In this document: in pieces, positions 1 through 9,866 of the stretch | Numbering within the stretch: the stretch's first letter is position 1 | Layout of the letters: the number at the start of each line of letters is the position of its first letter | Origin: Sphingomonas natans | GTDB taxonomy: Bacteria; Pseudomonadota; Alphaproteobacteria; Sphingomonadales; Sphingomonadaceae | Direction of reading: 5' to 3' | DNA: 64,000 nucleotides | Assembly (NCBI RefSeq): GCF_030546695.1 | Contig: NZ_JAUOTP010000009.1 | Coordinates: 1-64,000 of the forward strand | Notes under the pieces: model-generated | The model's database searches: none | What the model was told of the DNA's origin: nothing | Seen by the model: only the letters and a program-made list of their open reading frames with translations | Made by a program: the position numbers and the translations under genes

Positions 1-1595
1 TGGCTTGCGATGCGGGCGAGGACATCGGCGAGCCAGGCCTGGGGATCGACATCGTTGAGGCGGGCGGTCTGGATGAGGGTGTAGAGGACGGCAGCGCGTT
101 GGCCGCCGCGATCCGAACCGCAGAACAGCCAGGCCTTCCGGCCAAGCGGCACGCAGCGAAGCGCGCGTTCAGCGGCATTGTTGGAGAGGCAGACCCGACC
201 GTCTTCGAGGAAGCGCGTGAATGCGCCCCAGCGGCGCAGCATGTAGTTGATGGCTTTGGCGAGATCGTGGTTGCGGGACAGTTTTGCGTTCTGGGCGATG
301 AGCCAGGCGTGGAGCTCCGTCATCAGCGGTGCGCTCAGCTCCTGGCGCACGGCGAGGCGTTCGTCGGCGTTCTTGCCATTGATGGCGCGCTCGATGTCGA
401 ACAGGGCATCGAGCCGCTGCACGGCTTCGAGCGCGATGGGGGAGATCATGCCGGTGCGCTCGCCGAGGCTTTTCTTGCGCGCGGCGCCCTCGACATCGGC
501 GAGCTCGAAGAACTTGCGCCGTGCGTGAGCGAAACAGCCCGCCTCGAACACGGTGCCAGGCCGGCGACCGGGTGCATAGAGCTCGCCATATCCGCCATAG
601 GCGTCGGCCTGCAGGATGCCCGCCCAAGACGCGAGATGTGCGCGCGGATGTTCGCCGCGCCGGTCGCGCGAATAATGAAACAGCGCAGCGGGCGGGTCGG
701 CACCAGCGAACGGCCGGTCGTCGCGCACATAGACCCAGAGCCGGGCGACATCGGTCTTGTTCTTTGCCATGACGGGGACGGTCGTGTCGTCGCCGTGCAA
801 TCGAACGGCTGCCAGCATATGGGCCTCGATCAGCCGGTAGAGCGGCATCAGCGCGAAGGCGGCGGCGCCAACCTGATCGGCGAGCGTCGATATGCTGAGC
901 GGCACGCCCTCGCGGGCGAACCGCTCGGCCTGGCGGTTGAGCGGCTGATGTTGGCCGTACTTCTCGAACAGCAGCATCGCGAGGAAGCTGGGGCCCGCCC
1001 AACCTCGCGGCACGACATGAAACGGTGCCGGTGGCTGGGAGATCGTCTCACAATCGCGGCACGACACCTTCTCCCGCACGGTCTGGATGACCTTCCACGA
1101 CCTGGGGATCACCTCGAGTGTCTCTGTGACATCCTCACCGAGCTTCGACAGACGCGTGCCGCCGCAGGCTGGGCAGGAGCATGGCGCGGGAATGATGACG
1201 CGCTCGCGCGGCAGATGGTCGGGAAAGGGCTTCCTGACCGGACGCTTGCGCTCGAACGCGATGACGCTGGTCGCCTTGTCGGCGGCGGCCTCAGCCGCGG
1301 ACGTGTCCTCGCTGGCGTCGGCCTCGAGATCGGCGAGCTCGAGCTCCATCTGATCAAGCAGGCGACGGCTGCGCTCGGCGCTGGGGCCATATTGCTCGCG
1401 CTTGAGCTTTGCGATCTGCAGCTTGAGATGCGCGATCATCGCCTCGGTCGCGCTGGCGCGCGCCTGGGCGTTGGCCAGTTGGGCCTCGACTGTGGCCGCG
1501 CGTTGCTCGGCGTCGCCGGCCTTTTTCAGTGCAACCGAAAGAAGCGCCTTCAGCGCTTCGACGTCGTCCGGAAAGGGCGAAACGGCCGCATCCAT
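1..1595 (-). CDS. tnpC: IS66 transposase TnpC, 3' end cut by window
   Basis: This is the DDE transposase of an IS66 element. Reading the minus strand from the ATG at 1595 gives a coiled-coil N-terminus (about residues 10-60), then a zinc-finger-like stretch with CSCPACGG and CRDC. A long DDE domain follows, including 'RLHGDDTTVPVM', 'LQADAYGGYGELY' and the IS66 signature 'LSNNAAERALR' near the C-terminus. The frame stays open to position 1, about 531 codons, close to the usual 500-550. tnpB and tnpA lie directly upstream. No disabling change is visible in the part present. The + strand reading of the same DNA is a shadow. Confidence 0.9.
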   Translation of the reverse strand, partial: MDAAVSPFPDDVEALKALLSVALKKAGDAEQRAATVEAQLANAQARASATEAMIAHLKLQIAKLKREQYGPSAERSRRLLDQMELELADLEADASEDTSAAEAAADKATSVIAFERKRPVRKPFPDHLPRERVIIPAPCSCPACGGTRLSKLGEDVTETLEVIPRSWKVIQTVREKVSCRDCETISQPPAPFHVVPRGWAGPSFLAMLLFEKYGQHQPLNRQAERFAREGVPLSISTLADQVGAAAFALMPLYRLIEAHMLAAVRLHGDDTTVPVMAKNKTDVARLWVYVRDDRPFAGADPPAALFHYSRDRRGEHPRAHLASWAGILQADAYGGYGELYAPGRRPGTVFEAGCFAHARRKFFELADVEGAARKKSLGERTGMISPIALEAVQRLDALFDIERAINGKNADERLAVRQELSAPLMTELHAWLIAQNAKLSRNHDLAKAINYMLRRWGAFTRFLEDGRVCLSNNAAERALRCVPLGRKAWLFCGSDRGGQRAAVLYTLIQTARLNDVDPQAWLADVLARIAS

Positions 1596-1642
1596 GGGCG
1601 TGATGGAATCACAAAAAGCCGCCCATTTAAAGTGAAAAAGAC

Positions 1643-1984
1643 CTATCCAGCGCTCTGCGGACGCCAGCTGTACTGGGGGTTGCGCCAGTCGATCCCGTCG
1701 AGCAGGCAGGCGAGCTGCGAGGCGGTCAGCGACACGATCCCGTCGTTCGCCGAGGGCCATACGAAGCGCCCCTTCTCCAGCCGCTTCGCGTACAGAGACA
1801 TGCCGATCCCGTCATGCCAGATGATCTTGATCAGCGCTCCAGCGCGGCCGCGGAACACATACAGATCCCCGCCGTGGGGATCGCGCTTCAGGCCCTGCTG
1901 GACCAGCAGCGCGAGGCCCTGCATCCCCTTCCGCATGTCGGTGTGGCCCATCGCGATCCACACCCGCGCGGTCGACGGGATCAC
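1643..1984 (-). CDS. tnpB: IS66 accessory protein TnpB
   Basis: This 113-aa protein is the IS66 Orf2 (TnpB) family, needed with TnpA and TnpC for transposition; its biochemical role is unclear. Visible family features are 'DMRKGMQGLALLVQQGL', 'LYVFRGRAGALIKII' and 'WHDGIGMSLYAKRLEKG'. The likely start is the GTG at 1984, which overlaps the tnpA stop in GTGA and suggests translational coupling. The frame stays open further upstream, but that part lies inside tnpA. Length and motifs look intact. Confidence 0.9.
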   Translation of the reverse strand: MIPSTARVWIAMGHTDMRKGMQGLALLVQQGLKRDPHGGDLYVFRGRAGALIKIIWHDGIGMSLYAKRLEKGRFVWPSANDGIVSLTASQLACLLDGIDWRNPQYSWRPQSAG

Positions 1985-2346
1985 CGCAACGCCTTCAGCG
2001 TCGCCGCGACCAGCGCAGGCGATGCCGACGCGAAAATGCTCATATGCCGTCCACGCGCCAGATCGACGACGATCACCGGAGCCAGGTTCAGATGCGATGA
2101 CGGACGGTCCGCCATCATCACCGCCTCGACAAAACCCGGATCGGAAGATGCCGGCACCGGTTGTGCGGTCGCGTCCAGCATCTTGCGCCGCCACGTGTAG
2201 ATCAGCGCCGTCGAGACGTCGTATCGGCGCGCGACCTGCGTCACGATCGCTCCCGGCGAAAACGCCTCACCCAGGATGCGCAGACGTTCGTCGTCGCTCC
2301 ACCGCCGCCGCCGCTCAACGTCCGAATAGACCGCGACCTGCCCCAA
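1981..2346 (-). CDS. tnpA: IS66 accessory protein TnpA
   Basis: This protein of about 121 aa is IS66 Orf1 (TnpA), a helix-turn-helix DNA-binding protein. It begins 'GQVAVYSDVERRRRWSDDE' and has the HTH region 'VARRYDVSTALIYTWRRKM'. The only start at the left edge of the reading is a TTG at 2346. In the related relic at 14673-15101 the same reading begins with ATG-AGG-CAG, and the two copies diverge exactly upstream of the GGCAGGTC stretch. The native start codon may therefore have been lost at a junction with another element's end. Function of this copy is uncertain for that reason. Confidence 0.8.
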   Translation of the reverse strand: MGQVAVYSDVERRRRWSDDERLRILGEAFSPGAIVTQVARRYDVSTALIYTWRRKMLDATAQPVPASSDPGFVEAVMMADRPSSHLNLAPVIVVDLARGRHMSIFASASPALVAATLKALR

Positions 2347-2362
2347 TTACTAGCTCCTGATC

Positions 2363-4687
2363 CTAAATCATTAGAAAATCGCTGGCAAAGATCAATGTGC
2401 CTGGTTCGACGTGAGCGAACGGTGTAGTTCCTAGCGGTCCACTCCCATCAGGATCGTAAAGGAGATTACCTTTTATAGGGTCGTAAAGAACGTGCGAGTC
2501 CGCCGTCGCCGCTTTAGTTCCAACTTGAAAATATTTTGAGTTCAGAACACCTGGGCCGGCCATGCCGGCAAACGCGCGCTGGGAAAGGTGGATCTTATCT
2601 TGGCCGGAGTTGAAGTCTAAGATGTTATCGATGTTAGTGTAACTCACCGCCGTATCAAAAACAAAAATATCATCGCCGCTGCCACCGATCAGTATATCAT
2701 TCCCGAGTCTTCCGTAGAGAACATCATTTCCATCGCCGCCATCCAGGCTGTTGGTCATGTCGTTGCCATAAATACTGTTATCACTGGCCGAGCCGATCGC
2801 GCCTATCGCTTTGCCCGACAATAGTACTATAGTCTCGATCGACTGCCCACTGGCAGAAAAACCAATGGTTGCGTAGACGGTGTCATTGCCTTCACCAGTA
2901 TTCTCTATCACTCGATCTCCAACATTGTCGACGTAGTAAGTGTCATTTCCCTTCCCCCCGGCCATAAAGTCGGATCCGGCCTGCCCGTACAATATGTTGT
3001 TCCCATCATTACCGTACAGGCGGTCGTTCCCATCCGACCCGCTAGCGACAATGTTGGCATCGCCGACTAAAAAAAGGGCTTCAATGTTGGTCCCTTGGAG
3101 ACTGTATCCAATGGTGGAGTATAATATGTCGTTGCCTTCGCCGATCTTTTCAATCGCCTTATCGGCGAGATTGTCGACATAATATGTGTCGTCGCCCTTG
3201 CCGCCGGTCATGGTATCCGCACCGACACCGCCGTCGAGTACGTTGTTAGCGGCGTTCCCGATGAGGACATTATTCTGTGAGTCTCCGTAGGCCGAGATAT
3301 TCGCCGAGCCCTCCAGCTGAATTCGTTCAAGCGATTGGCCCGCTTGCCGAAAGTCAACGGAGGCGCGGACGATGTCCCAACCCTGATTGGCGGATTCAGT
3401 GATCAAATCATTGACATTATCCACAAAGTAGATGTCATCGCCGAGCCCGCCGTTCATCATATCGGCGCCGATTCCGCCGTCCAGAATGTCGTTGCCCTTG
3501 CCACCAATCAGCGTGTCGCTGCCGCCCAGCCCCAGCAAATAGTTGTCACCGTCATTTCCGGTGACAAGATTGGAATAGTCATTGCCTCTTCCTGTGATGT
3601 TAGCACCGCCAATAAGAGTAAGGTTTTCCACTTCGTTAGGCAGCGTATAATTGACAGAACTAAAAACATAGTCCGTACCGCTCGCGACGGCTTCAACTAC
3701 CTTGTCGCCAACATTGTCGACATAATAGATGTCATCCCCGCTGCCGCCGGCCATACGGTCCGCTCCCTGTTGGCCGTCCATAATATCTTTACCAGCCGTG
3801 CCCGTCAGGTCGTCGTTCCCCGAGGTGCCATAAGCTGCCTGAGTTGTTACCGTGGGGTTTGAATATACACGCACATAATCGACATTCATGTCATATACTG
3901 CGTGCGGGTCCTTTGAACCCTCCTCGCTCATTGCCAGGTTCAGTATCATGTAGAACGGCGTCTTAGAGTAATCGCTCGCGGCGACGCGCGCAACTTCCTT
4001 GCCATCGAAATAGGTGGTTATCCATTGCGGCGTTATCATCGTGCCGTATGTGTGAAAGCGTCCATCGAACATTGAGGCGCTAACGCGCTCGTAGTTGCCG
4101 CCAGCGGTCTTCGATGGAAGGTCAGATGTGCTTTTGCCTGGCGTGTAATGGATCGTGGTATGTAGCCCGGTGGGATCGCCAGAGTACGCCTCGACGGTGT
4201 CGATTTCCACACGGGCCGCAGTCGGATCTGTCGTACTTTCGTCGGAAATGAGCCAAAAAGCGGGCCACGCCCCGGCGCCGTCGGGGAACTTGGCTTTCAT
4301 CTCAAAATAGCCGTACGCCTGTTTAAAGCCCTGCGAGCTGGAATCGACCGATTGCAACAAACCGCTTTGCCATACGCCGTCTTTCTGCAGCATTCGGATG
4401 GTGAGGACGCCGTCTGAAACGGAGAAGGGGTCAAGCGCGTTTGGGCCGCGTGCGAAGGATGCGCTGCCGAAATCGCTATGCACGCCCGAGAACCACGCCC
4501 CCTGCGTCACTCCGGTGGTAATGGACAGATCGTCGAACTCATCGTCGAAGGATATTGCGTAGCCGTCGAGATCGAGAGCGGTTCCGGCGAACTGTTCTGT
4601 CCATGTAACGGAGGGCGTTGGCATAATGGTGATCCGATATGAGTTCCAACCTCTTTTGGAGTTTGGAGGAGGCATTTTTCGTTGCAT
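2363..4687 (-). CDS. GH16 beta-glucanase-like enzyme with RTX repeats, probably exported by type I secretion
   Basis: This 774-aa protein has two parts. Residues about 40-280 form a family-16 glycoside hydrolase with the catalytic motif E-I-D-T-V-E ('ARVEIDTVEAYSG'), expected to cut beta-glucan-type chains. The rest is RTX-type, with many GGxGxDxL nonapeptides separated by blocks such as 'YYVDNVGDKVVE'. The C-terminus (...'GTLIFASDFLMI') resembles alphaproteobacterial type I secretion signals and is complete although an IS abuts the stop. No N-terminal signal peptide is seen, as expected for this route. ExsH of Sinorhizobium, an EPS depolymerase, has the same plan, so processing of the local polysaccharide is likely. 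The start is uncertain: ATG at 4687, 4675 or 4624, none with a clear ribosome site. Confidence 0.88.
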   Translation of the reverse strand: MQRKMPPPNSKRGWNSYRITIMPTPSVTWTEQFAGTALDLDGYAISFDDEFDDLSITTGVTQGAWFSGVHSDFGSASFARGPNALDPFSVSDGVLTIRMLQKDGVWQSGLLQSVDSSSQGFKQAYGYFEMKAKFPDGAGAWPAFWLISDESTTDPTAARVEIDTVEAYSGDPTGLHTTIHYTPGKSTSDLPSKTAGGNYERVSASMFDGRFHTYGTMITPQWITTYFDGKEVARVAASDYSKTPFYMILNLAMSEEGSKDPHAVYDMNVDYVRVYSNPTVTTQAAYGTSGNDDLTGTAGKDIMDGQQGADRMAGGSGDDIYYVDNVGDKVVEAVASGTDYVFSSVNYTLPNEVENLTLIGGANITGRGNDYSNLVTGNDGDNYLLGLGGSDTLIGGKGNDILDGGIGADMMNGGLGDDIYFVDNVNDLITESANQGWDIVRASVDFRQAGQSLERIQLEGSANISAYGDSQNNVLIGNAANNVLDGGVGADTMTGGKGDDTYYVDNLADKAIEKIGEGNDILYSTIGYSLQGTNIEALFLVGDANIVASGSDGNDRLYGNDGNNILYGQAGSDFMAGGKGNDTYYVDNVGDRVIENTGEGNDTVYATIGFSASGQSIETIVLLSGKAIGAIGSASDNSIYGNDMTNSLDGGDGNDVLYGRLGNDILIGGSGDDIFVFDTAVSYTNIDNILDFNSGQDKIHLSQRAFAGMAGPGVLNSKYFQVGTKAATADSHVLYDPIKGNLLYDPDGSGPLGTTPFAHVEPGTLIFASDFLMI

Positions 4688-5744
4688 AGGTTGGTTAATG
4701 AGGCGTTATTTCTTCGCTCGTTTGAGACATTCGTCTATACAATAGGCTGAAAAGGGGCGTCAGCTAGCGCGACGCAACATGGTTCATCGAGACGGCGCGC
4801 GACGAACGAACCTGATGTATTGCGGATCGGACGGCCATCGGTCGGGCCGGAGAAGCTGCTGCGGACGTGCTGCTGCCATTGCTTATGGCATTCGATTGAA
4901 GCGGCAGCTCGTGGCACGGTTGGGTGCCGATCCGTCGCTCCCCTGTGAATTGCTTCCAAAGGTTGTGCCCGCGTCGCACGGCGGGGGTGATCTCATGGCG
5001 AGCCAGGAAGGATGGGTGCGGAACCGGCCCGGCAGAACCGCCGTCTATGGCGATGCGCGCGTCTCGTGAGTCGGATCAACGCGCCAGAAGAAGCGGCGAG
5101 GTTCCGGCTCGTTGTTTGATGACGGGTTCATCGCTGCCTGGAGGTCGACGACCGAAAGGAAGAAGTCGTTCTTCGGGCGCCGACATGTCAACTTGGCGAG
5201 GAATTCGTTCGCCCCGTTTATCCATGAACGTAACGTCGTCCGGAATGGAATTTCCCGCGCGGCCCTCGGAAAATCACGCGCGGAAGCTAGGCTACTTTTG
5301 TGCGTATAGTCGTGGACGATGACGCTCACGTTGTTAGCGGCCGGCAATTCGGCCCCGATAGCAATGAGGATGCCAACGAACTCCTATCGTCGGTGGCGAT
5401 GCGTGTAGCGCGCGATCGCGGGGCTATCGAAAACGTTAAGCACTGCGACAGAGGATGTTTTTTGTGGATATAGTCTCGTCGTTGCACGTTGCACGGGACT
5501 GGAAGCTGTGTAAGCGCCCTTTCCGCTCCACCTCGCGGCCAGGTGAGTTGGGCTGTCGATCTGGACGTCCGCGCGCGCGTTCTATTGATTGACGAGATTC
5601 AAGCGAGTGCCGACGTCCGCAAGACGAGCGGGTGCCGCAGCGATCTTTCCCGGTCCGGCGGGCGCGTGAAAGCTCGGAGAGTTTCGAGGACGTCGGCGGA
5701 AGTGATCCGCCGGATTCGATAGCGCTTGAGCTCAGAAAGGAAAT
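4688..5744. other. About 1 kb without a recognisable gene
   Basis: Several short readings up to about 130 codons exist on both strands. None has a recognisable motif, a good ribosome site or plausible composition. Given the neighbouring IS elements this is probably decayed DNA. Confidence 0.5.
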
Positions 5745-6935
5745 TCACTTATAATCATTCGGAGCCATCAATCGCGTGATCAGAGCAATTGTATCCTCAG
5801 CAACGCGACCTATTCCAATGTGGGAAGCTGCATAGGCGCGCGAGGCCTGCGCCATGGCGACCCTTCGTTCGACCGACAAAGCGAGCGCGGCCTCGATTGC
5901 ATCTCGGAAGGCTTCAGGGTCAGAGCGTTCTACCAAAAATCCGGTTTCGCCGTGAATTACAACCTCCGCGCCGCTTGCTCCGAAAACGATGGGAATCACA
6001 CCGGCAGACATCGCTTCCAGCAGAGCGTTAGATTGCCCCTCTCGCATAGACGCTGACAAGAAGAAATCGGTCGCTTCGAGGTATTGATAGACATCCGACA
6101 CAAACCCGGGAAACTCCACTCTTGCGCTAACACCTGCCGCGGCCGCCGCCGCTTCTAGTCGTCCACGTTCAGGACCCTCGCCCAAAAAGGTGATGTCGAG
6201 TTGAACGCCTCCCCGGATAAGTGCCGAAGCCGCTTCCCAAAGAACACCGACGTTTTTGTCGGCTACCATTCGCCCCGACGAAAGAAAGCGCCGACCGCTC
6301 CGTCGTGCGATTGCAGATTGAATGTTTGATTTCTCAGGGAGTACGACGCCATTAGGGAAGCAAACGATCCGATCACTGGGTACCTTCAGGAGCACAAGAT
6401 CCTCAGCGATCTGTTTACTATTCGCGACGAATGCACTGGTATTGCGCAAAAGGTACCGCTGGATCCATCTTCCGTAAAGGAATCGCTTCGCCCGCAAGGC
6501 CGCAAAATCGGAAGCGTCTCCACCGCCCCCTAATTTTATTAAAAAGGGTGCTCCAGAAGCGCGCGCAGCTAGAGCTGGGCCGAAGGCGTGGAGCCGAGCG
6601 TGAAACACGTAGACGGGCGTTGTCGGATCCAGACGTGGCGTGATGTGTTTTCGAAACCAAAATGTCCAAGCCAAGAAATCTAATATGTGGCGGCCCCCAG
6701 CGCTGGGGTACTTCCGAACACGAAAGCGCTCGATCCTCCCAAACGAGGTATTCTCAATGGACGGGGCGCTCGCCCAAGTCGTTGGTGCGATCAGCGTAAC
6801 ATCGACACCGCGGGCATGAAGTGCCTCAGCAAGGATCTGTGCCTGCCGCTCTGCTCCGCCGCGGCTATCTGGAAAATAGCCGGCCACAACAAGTGTCAGG
6901 CGTTGAACCGAAGAGCGGGCGGTGGTCTCAGTCAT
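5745..6935 (-). CDS. GT4-family glycosyltransferase
   Basis: This 396-aa protein is a GT-B fold, retaining glycosyltransferase of family 4 that moves a sugar from an NDP-sugar to a growing glycan on the cytoplasmic side. The N-terminal domain has 'GYFPDSRGGAERQAQILAEA', with the usual glycine-rich loop. The C-terminal domain has 'FLGEGPERGRLE' and the EX7E motif in 'SMREGQSNALLEAMSAG'. Donor and acceptor cannot be told from sequence. It lies in the polysaccharide region upstream of an acyltransferase gene on the same strand (gap 87 nt, containing a GGCC tandem run). Confidence 0.9.
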   Translation of the reverse strand: MTETTARSSVQRLTLVVAGYFPDSRGGAERQAQILAEALHARGVDVTLIAPTTWASAPSIENTSFGRIERFRVRKYPSAGGRHILDFLAWTFWFRKHITPRLDPTTPVYVFHARLHAFGPALAARASGAPFLIKLGGGGDASDFAALRAKRFLYGRWIQRYLLRNTSAFVANSKQIAEDLVLLKVPSDRIVCFPNGVVLPEKSNIQSAIARRSGRRFLSSGRMVADKNVGVLWEAASALIRGGVQLDITFLGEGPERGRLEAAAAAAGVSARVEFPGFVSDVYQYLEATDFFLSASMREGQSNALLEAMSAGVIPIVFGASGAEVVIHGETGFLVERSDPEAFRDAIEAALALSVERRVAMAQASRAYAASHIGIGRVAEDTIALITRLMAPNDYK

Positions 6936-7022
6936 TTGAGGGCTGCCTTGATAAATTGGCCATGGTTCTCGAAATCGGGCCGGCCGGCCGGCCGGCCGAG
7001 CGTGACATGCGTTCTGGTGCCC

Positions 7023-8246
7023 TTATACGGCTCCAGCCGCCTGCGCTCGGCGCTTCGCCTCCAGCCTCGCACTGAAGCGATTCAGCTTATCCCTGAAGGG
7101 AACTTCAATTGTGCGATAGGTTAAACCAGCAATCGCAATCACTATGAAAAGGTATACTAGCGCAAGCGCATCCATTTGCCAGCGATGACCGGTATCAATA
7201 AGGAAACCTGATTCCCCGACGCCTTGCTTAAGAATCTGAGTGCTCGTCTTCGCTTGAATCACGCGCGCAGCCGCATTGAGAACGGTTCCTACCGCAAAAT
7301 GTACCATATATATCGAATACGAAATCTTCCCGAGGTAGACCAATGGGCGCTTGTCCAAAATTCGTGCACATCGACTTGATTTACCGGACAAGACGATCAC
7401 GAGGAGCGCGAAAATCAAAGGATTGAGTATGGTTTTCATAGGGATAACGTCGAAGAAAGTCGCGCACGCAGCCGCTGCTGAGAAAATCTCGATAAATCTG
7501 TTCGTGCCAAGCGAAGGAAAGCGAGGGCGCACCATTGAGTGCGATAGCACCCCGATAAAAAAGCAATAAACACAGAGAATAGCTCCTTGACCTCGAATAG
7601 TTTTCAAGGGAGCTCCCAAAGCTTCGTTTAGAGCGAGAGCTGCACCGCTTCCCGCAACTAATAGAAGTGCTATTAATGGCGCGCTATTTTTACGCATCAC
7701 CACAACGAAAAATATCAGATAAGTCCAAAGCTCGGTGCTGATAGTCCAGCTCGGGCCATTCCAAGTAAAATCTCGAAAAAATCCAAGACCGTTGATCAGC
7801 AATACGCCACCCAACAGTGCGGAATAGGAGTTAGCGCCGGAGAATGCTGGAACGCCGGCCGCTAGCGTTGAGCGGCTAACAATAATCAGCTTCACGCATT
7901 CAAGTAAAAAAAGCGCCAATAGCATGGCGATGTGAAGCGGATAGAGCCGACCAATTCGGCGAACCGCGAAAGGAACGAGATCGTCTATGCTAGACAATTT
8001 TCTGCCATACGCATGCATCATGACGAAACCGCTGAGGACAAAGAAATATGTGACCCCGAGTCCGCCATTTCGAACAGGTAACAAATTATAGAAATAGCCG
8101 TTTGCGCTTAAATGAACCAACGCAACGAGCAACGCACAGATACCACGACAGCTTTCAAGCGCCGCGAATTTTTCAGACTTGGGCTCTTCGCTGGCTCGCT
8201 CCGCCGAATCGCCTTGATAATCATCGATTGAGTGACGGCCTACCAT
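7023..8246 (-). CDS. Acyltransferase 3 family membrane protein (OafA/YrhL-like)
   Basis: This 407-aa integral membrane protein belongs to the acyltransferase-3 family, which O-acetylates or otherwise acylates surface glycans. Evidence is the N-terminal block 'LESCRGICALLVALVHL' with the conserved arginine and histidine, then 'FFVLSGFVMMHAYGRKL' and 'RRIGRLYPLHIAMLLAL'. About ten hydrophobic segments follow. The start at 8246 has GAGG 6 nt upstream. The gene is A+T-rich compared with the right half of the window, fitting a transferred polysaccharide cluster. It is likely in one transcription unit with the GT4 gene at 5745-6935. Confidence 0.88.
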   Translation of the reverse strand: MVGRHSIDDYQGDSAERASEEPKSEKFAALESCRGICALLVALVHLSANGYFYNLLPVRNGGLGVTYFFVLSGFVMMHAYGRKLSSIDDLVPFAVRRIGRLYPLHIAMLLALFLLECVKLIIVSRSTLAAGVPAFSGANSYSALLGGVLLINGLGFFRDFTWNGPSWTISTELWTYLIFFVVVMRKNSAPLIALLLVAGSGAALALNEALGAPLKTIRGQGAILCVYCFFIGVLSHSMVRPRFPSLGTNRFIEIFSAAAACATFFDVIPMKTILNPLIFALLVIVLSGKSSRCARILDKRPLVYLGKISYSIYMVHFAVGTVLNAAARVIQAKTSTQILKQGVGESGFLIDTGHRWQMDALALVYLFIVIAIAGLTYRTIEVPFRDKLNRFSARLEAKRRAQAAGAV

Positions 8247-8557
8247 GATACCTCAACATTTGCGGTTGCCGATCAAGGCATGTGCGATTTAAACTGAGCG
8301 ACCGGGGCGAGTTCGAAGCTTGCCGATCACCCCTTGCATCCGCATGAGATTCTCGCTCGCCCCGCAGTATCGGCCCGGGATAGCGCGCTAACCTGGACGC
8401 CTGCCGTTCGCACAGCGCAACTAAACCGACCGCCACTCTTTTAGCATACGATCGGAGCTCGTCGGGAGCAAGCGCGGGAGCGCGGGCAAATGGCCGGATC
8501 ACGCCTATTAGAGGCGGGCGACTCGCACGATTTAGCAAGGGTCGCTCCGCGACCCGA
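8247..8557. other. Intergenic stretch, no gene seen
   Basis: A 311-nt spacer between the acyltransferase gene and the second GH16 gene, both on the minus strand. One open reading crosses it on the minus strand but it overlaps both genes and resembles nothing known. Confidence 0.5.
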
Positions 8558-9610
8558 TCAAGGCCCCACGTAAGCGCGAACATAGTCCGCGTTCATCATC
8601 AGCGGCTCTTGAGGCGTGGACGCCTCCTTAGGTAAAACCGCGAGAGTCAGTAACGCATAGTAATCCGCGCTGAACTGCGGCGGCAAAACGACCTTTGAGA
8701 TCTCCTGCCGATCCATATAAATGTGCAGGATAAGATCGGACGTCATCTGGGCGCCATAGGTGTGCCATTCGCCGTCTTGCAACGCTGGGATCCCGCGGTA
8801 ATTCGACTGGCCAGAATGTGCACGATCGCGCGGCCATACGTGGACACCCTGATGGTGGCCTTTAGGGTCACCGCCATACCACTCGATCACGTCGATTTCC
8901 GTGTGACCGTCGTTGCCTTGAGGCGATAAAAGCCAGAAAGCGCCCCAAAAGCCGGGCTCCGCTCCTTTTGGTAATCGAAGACGAGCCTCGAAGTAACAGC
9001 TCCGACAAGCAAAGCCGCGCTTGCCGAAGGACGCTTTACCCGCGGATTGAGCAGCGTTTGCGCTTTGCACTGACCCAGAGTGCCAAACGCCATCGCGGCG
9101 AAAAGCGCGGAGCGTAAGCAGTCCATCGTGAATTTGGTAAGAACGGCTGCCGGGCTGATCGAAGAGGCCGGCTCCATAAGGCGCGTGAACAGGAGCAAAC
9201 ATCTTTGGCCCGTTTAGAGAATCTTCATCAAATTCCTCACTGAAAATTAGCCGCATCGCGTCAACGTCGAGAGAGGCGCCGGCAGAAGACTGGTCCCATT
9301 TGACGTTCAGGCTGCCGGCAGCCCTGAGAATGGTGGGATAGGAGACACTTATCGCCGACATAGCTGCAAAGGCAGCCACTGAGCGAAGGCGCGACGTCTC
9401 GGAGCGTAATCGGCGTTGAACACAGCTCCTCTTCGACTGGGCTATCAAGATCGACTTGAACCCGACCATGCCCATTCGCTGCATACCAGCTAGCAACCAC
9501 ACAGCGGCCACGCGCATCCAATATGTGCCTAGCCGGCGCCGCCTCGGTTGTGCAGGTTGCGTCATCGATGTAACACTCCAGGCGTAGAGAGAGGCCAACC
9601 ATACCCTCAA
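8558..9610 (-). CDS. GH16-family glycoside hydrolase, single domain
   Basis: The catalytic domain covers about residues 105-350 and carries E-I-D-V-I-E in 'HTEIDVIEWYGG', the family-16 nucleophile and acid/base glutamates. It also has 'FWGAFWLLSPQGN' and a C-terminal beta-strand ending 'MNADYVRAYVG'. It is related to the catalytic half of the enzyme at 2363-4687 but has no RTX repeats. The first 80 or so residues look unlike a conserved protein, so the true start may be an internal ATG near 9361 or 9517. A segment near residues 76-95 is hydrophobic and could be a signal sequence. The likely role is trimming or release of the exopolysaccharide. Confidence 0.85.
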   Translation of the reverse strand: MRVWLASLYAWSVTSMTQPAQPRRRRLGTYWMRVAAVWLLAGMQRMGMVGFKSILIAQSKRSCVQRRLRSETSRLRSVAAFAAMSAISVSYPTILRAAGSLNVKWDQSSAGASLDVDAMRLIFSEEFDEDSLNGPKMFAPVHAPYGAGLFDQPGSRSYQIHDGLLTLRAFRRDGVWHSGSVQSANAAQSAGKASFGKRGFACRSCYFEARLRLPKGAEPGFWGAFWLLSPQGNDGHTEIDVIEWYGGDPKGHHQGVHVWPRDRAHSGQSNYRGIPALQDGEWHTYGAQMTSDLILHIYMDRQEISKVVLPPQFSADYYALLTLAVLPKEASTPQEPLMMNADYVRAYVGP

Positions 9611-9866
9611 ATAATGCTACGTCGACGCAAAACCAGTTTCTTACGACGCGCGCTAGCGATGTTCTCGAAAAGACGTTGCATCGTGCCCATTACGAGAGGG
9701 ATGGCGCAACGAGCGAAGGTGGGGCCGTTAGGGGAGCACTATCCAAAACGTGCGGCGAAAGGCAAAAGCAAAAATGCCACTCTGACGCACGAACACCGCG
9801 GGCGGATTATAATTTTTTTCGATCAAAGATAGCTGTGGTTGCGGCGGCATTGGAGACAGAGGTCGT

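Larger units (their letters stand above)
1..2362 (-). mobile_element. IS66-family element, left end outside the window
   Basis: Three genes in the IS66 order tnpA-tnpB-tnpC lie on the minus strand, the first two overlapping by 4 nt. The tnpC end is beyond position 1, so the left terminal repeat is not visible. On the right the element abuts the stop codon of a GH16-RTX gene. The last 25 nt (2342-2366) do not look like an IS66 end. They match the right end of the IS5-type element at 18312-18336 at 21 of 25 positions, so this border may be a junction of two elements. Confidence 0.85.

Noticed and set aside
99-2360. A 753-codon plus-strand reading
   Set aside because: It is the antisense of the IS66 tnpC-tnpB-tnpA genes, whose minus-strand motifs are clear.
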